From Clostridia bacterium (GTDB lineage: Bacteria; Bacillota; Clostridia; UBA1381), in contig CAAGKL010000297.1 in the NCBI GenBank assembly GCA_900770405.1, forward strand, positions 1 through 5,392: a stretch of DNA of 5,392 bases, in the 5' to 3' direction. A model generated the notes under the pieces. That model did not search any database, had not been told where the DNA came from, and saw only the letters and a program-made list of their open reading frames with translations. The position numbers and the translations under genes were made by a program. Below, one piece after another: positions 1 to 4,662 of the stretch (positions within the stretch are counted from its first letter, which is position 1; every line of letters begins with the position of its first letter).

Positions 1-90
1 ATACGCGTCCGTCAGCATTTCGAGCGACATTTCGACATTTTTCGAGCCGTCGTCAATCCCGGGCAGAATATGTGCGTGAAAATCAATCAT
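1..90 (-). CDS. PHP-domain phosphatase, CpsB/YwqE-like (5' part only, runs off window)
   Basis: Only the first 30 residues are visible; the frame is open to the window edge. The protein begins MIDFHAHILPGIDDGSKNVE and continues with SLEML. The HxH pair (His5, His7) followed by LPGIDDG is the N-terminal metal-binding signature of the PHP family. It matches the start of CpsB/CapC/YwqE manganese-dependent protein-tyrosine phosphatases, which in characterised members dephosphorylate the tyrosine kinase controlling capsule or exopolysaccharide export. The ATG at 90 is preceded by GAGGG (100-104) at 9 nt spacing, and AGAGGT directly abuts the start. It begins 18 nt after the ireB stop, so the two genes are probably cotranscribed from the promoter at 394-422. 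With only 30 residues, another PHP enzyme such as a histidinol-phosphatase relative cannot be excluded, but the LPGIDDG context favours the CpsB type. Confidence 0.8.
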   Translation of the reverse strand, partial: MIDFHAHILPGIDDGSKNVEMSLEMLTDAY

Positions 91-108
91 ACCTCTATTC
101 CCTCACTC

Positions 109-360
109 TCAAAGAGCGTTGATATATGTCCTCACAAGCTCCTCCAAAAGCTCATCGCGCTCAATCCTTACGATTTTGCCGCGCGCGCCGTTGTAGCTCG
201 TGATATACGTCGGGTCACCCGAGAGAATGTACCCCACAATCTGGCTTATCGGGTCATACCCCTTAACCTTCAGCGCGTCATATACCTCGGACACAATTTC
301 GTGCACCTCGCGCGCCTTATCTATTTCAATTTTCCATTTGAGCGTATCGTTGTTTTCCAT
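109..360 (-). CDS. ireB: IreB family regulatory phosphoprotein (UPF0297/YrzL)
   Basis: An 83-residue protein of the usual family length. Family hallmarks are the central block GYDPISQIVGYILSGDPTYI and the C-terminal block RDELLEELVRTYI. In Enterococcus faecalis, IreB is a cytoplasmic substrate of the PASTA-domain Ser/Thr kinase IreK and negatively affects cephalosporin resistance; its N-terminal threonines are phosphorylated. Here Thr6 (NNDTLKW) is the equivalent candidate. I chose the ATG at 360 rather than the upstream in-frame GTG at 369. The ATG has GGAG (369-372) at 8 nt, while the GTG lies inside that ribosome-binding site. The gene has its own promoter and is insulated from the upstream operon by a terminator. 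Its downstream neighbour is a PHP phosphatase. In many Bacillota this gene instead sits with ruvX and a DUF1292 gene, so the context is unusual. Identification is secure; function is by family. Confidence 0.94.
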   Translation of the reverse strand: MENNDTLKWKIEIDKAREVHEIVSEVYDALKVKGYDPISQIVGYILSGDPTYITSYNGARGKIVRIERDELLEELVRTYINAL

Positions 361-366
361 TAAAAT

Positions 367-372
367 CACTCC
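367..372 (-). promoter_or_regulatory. Ribosome-binding site of ireB
   Basis: GGAGTG on the minus strand ends 6 nt before the ATG at 360. The site decides the start, because the alternative GTG (369-367) overlaps it and has no separate Shine-Dalgarno sequence of its own. Confidence 0.75.
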
Positions 373-393
373 GTTTAAGCCGTATTCAATTAT

Positions 394-422
394 ATTATAT
401 CAGCTTGTACGCGAATTTGCAA
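394..422 (-). promoter_or_regulatory. Sigma-A-type promoter of ireB
   Basis: On the minus strand, TTGCAA (417-422) is separated by exactly 17 nt from a perfect TATAAT (394-399). Upstream of the -35 box lies an A/T-rich stretch with a run of seven T (minus strand, about 428-434) that could act as an UP element. Initiation about 7 nt past the -10 box would give a leader of roughly 25 nt before the ireB ATG at 360. There is no room for a riboswitch or attenuator in such a short leader. This separates ireB and the PHP gene from the upstream ispH-rpsA operon. Confidence 0.82.
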
Positions 423-461
423 GCATAAAAAAAGTAATTTACAAATTGTTCATTTTAACTT

Positions 462-490
462 AAAAACCCGGGCGGAAAGCCCGGGTTTTT
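462..490 (-). terminator. Rho-independent terminator after ispH-rpsA
   Basis: The minus strand shows a perfect 7-bp GC stem, CCCGGGC paired with GCCCGGG, around the loop TTTCC. It is extended by AAAAA on the 5' side and TTTTT on the 3' side. It starts 7 nt after the TAA stop at 498-500. Because A-tract and T-tract flank the stem symmetrically, it could also terminate transcription coming from the opposite strand, but no plus-strand gene is seen here. It marks the end of the six-gene operon. Confidence 0.94.
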
Positions 491-497
491 AATTATA

Positions 498-2537
498 TTA
501 TTCCGCGTCCTCTGCGGAAGCCTCTTCCTTAGCGTCGTTCTCGGCGATAAACTTCTCGATATCAACCGGAACGTCCTCCTCAACAACAGGCTCGCTCTTG
601 GGAGCGGGAGCAGCCTCCTTCTTCTCCTGGGGTGCGGGCTCGATGAGCGCTCTGATGGACAGGCTGATTTTGCTTGCATCCCAATCAATAGCGGTAATCT
701 TTGCCTCAACCTCTTCGCCGATTGTCAGAACGTCCTCGGGCTTGCCGATTCTGTGGTCTGCAATCTGAGAAATGTGAATAAGACCGTCAACGTTGGGCAT
801 AATTTCGCAGAATGCACCGAATGGCATAATTCTTACAACCTTACACTTAACAACATCACCGACATTGAGCTTAGACTTAGCGATAACCCAAGGATTATCC
901 TCAGCCTTCTTATATCCGAGCGAGATTTTCTTTGTTTCGGGGTTCAGATCCTTGATGTAAACAGTGATTACATCGCCTTCCTTAACAACCTCAGACGGGT
1001 GCTTGATTTTGTTCCATGAAAGCTCGGAAATGTGAACCAGACCGTCAACGCCGCCCAGATCAACAAACGCGCCGAAGCTCGTGAGCGACTTCACAGCGCC
1101 GGTATACTCCTTGCCCACCTCGGCAGATGACCAAAAAGCATCCTCGACAGCCTTCTTCTCCTCCTCCAAAACAGAACGGACAGAACCCACAAAACGCTTT
1201 TTGCGCTCATCCATATCAATGAGTCTGAGTCTAACATCTGTATTCAAAAGCTTGTCCAGATCCTGAACAAATCTGAGTGCAGCGTGTCTTGCGGGAACAA
1301 ACACCTGAGTCTGGTTTACCAAAGCAATTACGCCGCCCTTAACGGATTTGATGATTTTACCGTCAAGGATTTCCTTGTTCTCATAAGCCTCCTTCATCTT
1401 GTTCCAACTTTCCATTGCAACAAGCTTCTTTCTTGAGAGAACAACCTTGCCCTCGGCATCGTTTACTCCGACAACGTAAACCTTAATCTCATCGCCGGGC
1501 TTTACCATGTCGGTAACCTTGGCATACGGGTCGTCGCTCAGCTGGTCGGCAGCCAGCTGTCCGTTGTACTTGAATCCGCCCAGGTCTACAATAACCTCGT
1601 TATTGCGGATTTCCACAACAGTTCCGTCAACTATGTCACCGTTGTTCAGGGTTTTGCTTTCCGACTGAGCAAAAAGCTCCGCGAAAGACTCTTCGTTTGT
1701 CATTTTTTCGTCCATCGTTTGAATAACCTCCTCGATAATACATCCGGGCGTAGATGCGCCCGCCGTAATACCTATCTTTTTATTTTTTGATATAGCCTGC
1801 ATTGGCAGCTGCCTGCAGGTTTCGATAAAGTAGGCTTCGGGACAGCCTGCGCGGGCGATTTCGAAAAGCTTTGCCGTATTCGAACTTTTCCTGCCGCCAA
1901 TCACAAGCATAACGTCGCTCTCTGCCGAAAGAGCCGCCGCCTCCGACTGCCTATCCTTAGTCGCATTACATATTGTATCAAAAACCAGTACACTTTTGCA
2001 AGTGTTTTTAATATTTTTTACAATTTCAACAAATAATTCTTTATTTATTGTTGTTTGTGCAACAACACATACATCATTTTCGGCATAATTTTCCGGAATT
2101 TTGTCTTTTCCGGCGTAAACTATCAGTGCACTGTCGTCACACCAGCCGTTAATTCCGATTACCTCGGGGTGATTTTCGTCGCCGACGATGATGATTTTAT
2201 ACCCCTTTTTGTGGTGCTCATTCACGATTTTATGAATTTTTCCGACAAAAGGGCAGGTAAGGTCAACGTACTTTATCCCCCGCGCCTCCGCCTCGTCGAT
2301 GATGCTTTTCTTCACGCCGTGCGTGCGTATCACCAGCGTTCGCCCGTCATCGTGCGTGGGCAGGCTGTCATATACGACCACGCCCTTTTTTTCGAGGTCG
2401 TCAATCACCGTGTGATTGTGTATCAGCTCGCCGAGCGTCGCGATTTTCTCGCCGCCGTTCACCCTGCGGTACACCTCGTCGACCGCCCTCTTCACGCCGT
2501 AGCAGAAGCCCGCCGTCTTTGCCACCTTTATGCTCAT
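498..2537 (-). CDS. ispH-rpsA: Fused IspH (HMBPP reductase) / ribosomal protein S1
   Basis: A 679-residue fusion. Residues 1 to about 275 are IspH, the [4Fe-4S] enzyme that reduces HMBPP to IPP and DMAPP, the last step of the MEP pathway. The three cluster cysteines are Cys12 (GFCYGV), Cys95 (LTCPFV) and Cys190 (TICNAT). Active-site counterparts visible include His40, His73, His123, Glu125, the QTT at 161-163, Ser218-Ser219-Asn220 and Ser262. After a linker (about 275-298) come four S1 RNA-binding repeats: about 299-369, 388-455 (divergent), 474-543 and 559-629. The third and fourth carry the clearest pattern (FGAF, then DGL(V/I)HIS). An Ala/Pro/Glu-rich acidic tail (630-679) ends the protein. 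This fusion is known from Clostridia. The start ATG overlaps the plsC stop in an ATGA, with GAGGGTGG (2542-2549) 4 nt upstream, implying translational coupling. Codon use changes sharply between the two halves. Confidence 0.97.
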   Translation of the reverse strand: MSIKVAKTAGFCYGVKRAVDEVYRRVNGGEKIATLGELIHNHTVIDDLEKKGVVVYDSLPTHDDGRTLVIRTHGVKKSIIDEAEARGIKYVDLTCPFVGKIHKIVNEHHKKGYKIIIVGDENHPEVIGINGWCDDSALIVYAGKDKIPENYAENDVCVVAQTTINKELFVEIVKNIKNTCKSVLVFDTICNATKDRQSEAAALSAESDVMLVIGGRKSSNTAKLFEIARAGCPEAYFIETCRQLPMQAISKNKKIGITAGASTPGCIIEEVIQTMDEKMTNEESFAELFAQSESKTLNNGDIVDGTVVEIRNNEVIVDLGGFKYNGQLAADQLSDDPYAKVTDMVKPGDEIKVYVVGVNDAEGKVVLSRKKLVAMESWNKMKEAYENKEILDGKIIKSVKGGVIALVNQTQVFVPARHAALRFVQDLDKLLNTDVRLRLIDMDERKKRFVGSVRSVLEEEKKAVEDAFWSSAEVGKEYTGAVKSLTSFGAFVDLGGVDGLVHISELSWNKIKHPSEVVKEGDVITVYIKDLNPETKKISLGYKKAEDNPWVIAKSKLNVGDVVKCKVVRIMPFGAFCEIMPNVDGLIHISQIADHRIGKPEDVLTIGEEVEAKITAIDWDASKISLSIRALIEPAPQEKKEAAPAPKSEPVVEEDVPVDIEKFIAENDAKEEASAEDAE
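1713..1733 (-). promoter_or_regulatory. Candidate internal ribosome-binding site and start for free S1
   Basis: Inside the fusion gene, GAGGAGG (1727-1733) lies 11 nt before the in-frame ATG of Met275 (1713-1715), exactly where IspH homology ends and the S1 linker begins. Initiation there would produce a 405-residue protein with all four S1 domains, close to the length of stand-alone S1 proteins in Bacillota. The spacing is slightly long, and GAGGAGGTT also encodes a Glu-Glu-Val that is common at this point in Gram-positive IspH proteins. The site may therefore be coincidental. Another ATG, Met279 at 1701-1703, is probably too far from the site. Confidence 0.35.
1972..2001 (-). promoter_or_regulatory. 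Candidate internal promoter within ispH
   Basis: On the minus strand, TTGCAA (1996-2001), the same -35 sequence as the ireB promoter, is 18 nt from TACAAT (1972-1977). Two A-tracts (AAAAAA and AAAAA) lie just upstream. Transcription from here would begin about 250 nt ahead of Met275 and could supply extra mRNA for the S1 half. The region is coding and very AT-rich (about 25% GC from 1971 to 2100), which raises the chance of a spurious match. The -35 box also lies in a small 6-bp hairpin (1990-2005, ACACTT/AAGTGT). Confidence 0.25.
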
Positions 2538-3127
2538 CTTTCCACCCTCAGGCTGCGTATATTTTTAATCAGTTCGTCGCTGAGCTCCTGCAGCTGCGCC
2601 ACACTCAGCTTTTCGCCCTTGTATTCGTCATAGTAAATCGGCTCGCCGTACTTCAGCGTTATCTTGCGCCAAAGCCCGATTTTGCCGCTGATATACGCCG
2701 GCACAATCGGCACACCCGCCGTCTGCGCAAGCATCACCGCCCCGGGCTTTGCACGCGTCGTCTTTTCCTCTGCGGGATTTCGCACGCAGCGCCCCTCCGG
2801 GAAAATCAGCACCATATGCCCGGCGTTAAGCTTTGCAAGCGCGCTTTTTATCGCGCCGACATCGCCCGTTCCGCGGTGCACCGGGAACGCCCCGAACGCC
2901 GTTATGAACGCACCGAAGAGCTTATTTTTAAACAGCTCCGATTTTGCCATATAATTAATCTTTCTCGCGCAGGTCATTCCGGCAAGCACCACATCGAGAT
3001 AGCTCCTGTGGTTAAGCGCCAGTATGCAGCCACCGTCCCTCGGAATATTTTCCTTTCCTATGCACTTAAATCTGTATACAAAGAAGAGAAAAAATCTGCA
3101 AATATACATTGAAACCCTGTAAAACAA
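2534..3127 (-). CDS. plsC: 1-acyl-glycerol-3-phosphate acyltransferase, PlsC family
   Basis: A 197-residue acyltransferase expected to transfer a fatty acyl group to lysophosphatidic acid, giving phosphatidic acid at the cytoplasmic membrane face. Family motifs occur in order. The catalytic NHxxxxD is NHRSYLD (39-45), the substrate-binding block is FPVHRG (81-86), FPEG is at 109-112, and VPIVPAYISG is at 139-148. A short hydrophobic stretch (about 7-18) could be a membrane anchor. FPEG is followed by RCVRN instead of the usual TRS. The chosen start is TTG at 3127, because FYR at the N-terminus resembles clostridial relatives and an in-frame stop lies just upstream; AAAGGA lies about 11-12 nt before it. 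The alternative is ATG at 3109 with AGGG 5 nt upstream, giving 191 residues. It sits 22 nt after cmk and overlaps ispH-rpsA by 4 nt. Confidence 0.92.
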   Translation of the reverse strand: MFYRVSMYICRFFLFFVYRFKCIGKENIPRDGGCILALNHRSYLDVVLAGMTCARKINYMAKSELFKNKLFGAFITAFGAFPVHRGTGDVGAIKSALAKLNAGHMVLIFPEGRCVRNPAEEKTTRAKPGAVMLAQTAGVPIVPAYISGKIGLWRKITLKYGEPIYYDEYKGEKLSVAQLQELSDELIKNIRSLRVER

Positions 3128-3149
3128 CGCAACTCATATCCTTTCCGTG

Positions 3150-3818
3150 CTAACGCGCTGCCTTTTCTATTATATCGAGCAGCGCCGCCCTTGCCGCCGC
3201 AAAATCAAGCTCGGTCGTATCGAGCAAAACCGCGTCCTCCGCCATTTTCAGCGGCGCAAATTCGCGGTTTTTGTCATTTTCATCGCGGTACATTATATCA
3301 CGGCGCACGCTGTCGAAATCAGCCGCCGTCCCGGCGCTTTCCATCTGTTCAACCCTGCGCCGCGCGCGCTCATCGACCGATGCGGTCAGATAAATCTTCA
3401 CGTCCGCGCCGGGCAGCACATATGTTCCGATATCGCGCCCGTCCATTATGACCCCGCCGCCGTAGGCAAGCCTGCGCTGCATATCGACAAGCTTTAGCCT
3501 GACCTCAGCAATGCGCGCAATGTCCGATGCGCCGATGCTGACATCGCTCTCGCGTATCCTTTCGGAAACGTCCCTTCCGCAAAGGTAAATCCGCTGTCCC
3601 TCATCGGTGTGCTTTATGTCGATTATGATTTTGTCAAGCTCGCCCGCGAGCGCATCGCGCGTTATCGCAATGCCGTTCTCAATCGCATAAAGCGCGCAGG
3701 CGCGGTACATCGCGCCGGTATCTATGTAAACGTAGCCGAGCTCGTTCGCACACGCCCTCGAGAGCGTGCTCTTGCCCGCGCCGGCAGGTCCGTCAATCGC
3801 CACCGTAACCCTTTTCAT
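3150..3818 (-). CDS. cmk: Cytidylate kinase
   Basis: A 222-residue cytoplasmic enzyme of normal family length that phosphorylates CMP and dCMP to the diphosphates with ATP. The P-loop is GPAGAGKST (10-18), followed by IDTGAMYRA (32-40), which belongs to the nucleotide-binding core. The block MDGRDIGTYVLPGADVKIYL spans 125-144. The lid region has RRRVEQ (153-158), and the C-terminal signature RDENDKNREFAPLK (178-191) is followed by DAVLLDTT. All expected motifs are intact. The ATG at 3818 lies 6 nt after the aroH stop. Its best ribosome-binding match, AAGGAAG (3830-3836), lies inside the end of aroH at a long spacing of 11 nt, so translation probably depends on ribosomes arriving from aroH. 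Neighbouring cmk, plsC and ispH-rpsA genes recur in Clostridia, and cmk next to rpsA is also classic in other bacteria. Confidence 0.98.
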   Translation of the reverse strand: MKRVTVAIDGPAGAGKSTLSRACANELGYVYIDTGAMYRACALYAIENGIAITRDALAGELDKIIIDIKHTDEGQRIYLCGRDVSERIRESDVSIGASDIARIAEVRLKLVDMQRRLAYGGGVIMDGRDIGTYVLPGADVKIYLTASVDERARRRVEQMESAGTAADFDSVRRDIMYRDENDKNREFAPLKMAEDAVLLDTTELDFAAARAALLDIIEKAAR

Positions 3819-3824
3819 CAGTCG

Positions 3825-4193
3825 TTAATCTTCCTTTCCGGCAATATCCGGGCGAAGCGCCGTCGCGCCGCCCATATAAATATGCTTTATCTCGGCGCGG
3901 CTCTTGTCCGATTCGGACAAAATCATAATGCGTATGCAGTTTTTGAGCGCGCCCTCGACAGGAATTTCCGCAAAGCACATAAGCGGCACATCGCAAATCC
4001 CCTTTTCCCTGACCGCCCGCGCCGGAAATACCTTGTCAAGCTCGGGTGTCAGCGAGAAAAATATGCAGACGAAATCGTCCGTGCAAAGTGAATTTTTCCT
4101 TATGATTTCATCGTATAAAATCCCGGTTTTCTCCAGAATTTCCGCCTCCGTATTGCTCTCTGCGGTAATTGCACCGCGAAATGCACGTACCAT
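3825..4193 (-). CDS. aroH: Chorismate mutase, monofunctional AroH class
   Basis: A 122-residue protein that rearranges chorismate to prephenate, the branch point toward phenylalanine and tyrosine. It aligns end to end with Bacillus subtilis AroH, the trimeric pseudo-alpha/beta-barrel type. Active-site counterparts by eye are Arg6 (Bs Arg7), Cys73 (Bs Cys75), Glu76 (Bs Glu78), Arg88 (Bs Arg90, in KNCIRIM), Tyr106 (Bs Tyr108, in HIYMGGA) and Arg114 (Bs Arg116, in ALRPD). All are present, so the enzyme should be active. The N-terminal RAFRGAIT and the FPARAVRE block are also typical. The ATG at 4193 has a strong AGAGGTGG (4200-4207) 6 nt upstream. No other aromatic-pathway gene is visible, so its place between a HutP-family gene and cmk is not explained by pathway logic. 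Confidence 0.96.
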   Translation of the reverse strand: MVRAFRGAITAESNTEAEILEKTGILYDEIIRKNSLCTDDFVCIFFSLTPELDKVFPARAVREKGICDVPLMCFAEIPVEGALKNCIRIMILSESDKSRAEIKHIYMGGATALRPDIAGKED

Positions 4194-4199
4194 AATTAT

Positions 4200-4207
4200 C
4201 CACCTCT
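4200..4207 (-). promoter_or_regulatory. Ribosome-binding site of aroH
   Basis: AGAGGTGG on the minus strand lies 6 nt before the aroH ATG, in the 24-nt spacer after the HutP-family stop. It is among the best Shine-Dalgarno matches in the window, suggesting that aroH initiates efficiently on its own. Confidence 0.7.
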
Positions 4208-4217
4208 TTGTTACAGT

Positions 4218-4631
4218 TCACACCACACGGTGCGCGATGCCCATTGCGACATCGTTGAGATTGAGCAGCCCGACCGCAAAGAATACGCATACCGCAACGT
4301 GCGCACCGCCGCGCGCAATCGCGATTTTCCCGCCGATGTTCAGCCCGAGCGCCCGCTCGGAAATCTCGGAAATCGCCTCGTGCGTCGCACCGGCAACCGC
4401 ACCCTCCTCGGCGTGCGTCTGCCCGATTACGCCCTCGCGCTTCGCCGCGACAACCGCCCTCTCGAGAATTTTCGGTATCGACTGCAAAAATTCGCCGCCG
4501 TAATCTATCGCCGCGCATCTTATGCCCTCGCCGAGAAGCATTTTTTTCACCTGTTCCTCGTCCTCACGCGTTTCGGTAATCGCAATCCTCACCGCCGCAG
4601 CGGTTATCTGCTTGCTGCTCCATTCCTTCAT
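4218..4631 (-). CDS. HutP-family protein (putative RNA-binding antiterminator family)
   Basis: A 137-residue protein resembling the HutP family. Bacillus subtilis HutP (148 residues) is a histidine- and Mg2+-dependent hexamer that binds UAG-type triplets in hut mRNA and prevents termination. Recognisable blocks are AAKREGVI (62-69), EGAVAGATHEAISEI (76-90), LGLNIGGKIAIARGG (95-109) and the C-terminal GIAHR (131-135). By eye, the two metal-ligand histidines of B. subtilis (His73, His77) correspond to Gly77 and Gly81 here, while the C-terminal ligand His138 matches His134. The histidine-sensing role is therefore doubtful. Start choice: ATG at 4631 has GGAG (4639-4642) at 7 nt; longer in-frame starts would run into the upstream flavoprotein gene. 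It follows that gene by 31 nt and precedes aroH by 24 nt. No hut genes are present. Family assignment is fairly sure; function is unknown. Confidence 0.85.
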   Translation of the reverse strand: MKEWSSKQITAAAVRIAITETREDEEQVKKMLLGEGIRCAAIDYGGEFLQSIPKILERAVVAAKREGVIGQTHAEEGAVAGATHEAISEISERALGLNIGGKIAIARGGAHVAVCVFFAVGLLNLNDVAMGIAHRVV

Positions 4632-4638
4632 ATATAAA

Positions 4639-4642
4639 CTCC
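4639..4642 (-). promoter_or_regulatory. Ribosome-binding site of the HutP-family gene
   Basis: GGAG lies 7 nt before the ATG at 4631, inside the 31-nt spacer after the flavoprotein stop. It settles the start at MKEWSS over the longer open frame that extends back to 4754. Confidence 0.65.
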
Positions 4643-4662
4643 GTTCCGCCGCAGCCGCGGCA

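Noticed and set aside
361..369. GTG start giving a longer IreB with three extra residues
   Set aside because: The GTG sits within the Shine-Dalgarno sequence of the ATG at 360, and family members start close to the ATG position.
455..709. 84-codon minus-strand frame across the S1 tail and terminator
   Set aside because: It is out of frame with S1, Arg/Pro/Ser-rich, and runs through the terminator hairpin. It shows no sign of being a gene.
1990..2005. Hairpin ACACTT-GCAA-AAGTGT as an intragenic terminator or regulatory RNA
   Set aside because: The 6-bp stem is AT-rich and the following T-run is separated by several bases, so it is too weak for a terminator. It is noted only as overlapping the promoter-like -35 box.
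2055..2633. 192-codon plus-strand open frame opposite ispH and the end of plsC
   Set aside because: It lies fully antisense to well-identified genes and its product has no recognisable motif. Long antisense frames are expected opposite GC-biased coding sequence.
2519..3112. 197-codon plus-strand open frame opposite plsC
   Set aside because: It is antisense to an intact PlsC with all motifs. Its translation is rich in Arg, His and Ala without family resemblance, so it is a shadow frame.
4108..4518. 136-codon minus-strand frame overlapping the HutP-family gene and aroH
   Set aside because: The product is a low-complexity Arg/Gly/Cys-rich sequence, typical of a frame-shifted read of GC-rich coding DNA. 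Both overlapped genes are intact in their own frames.
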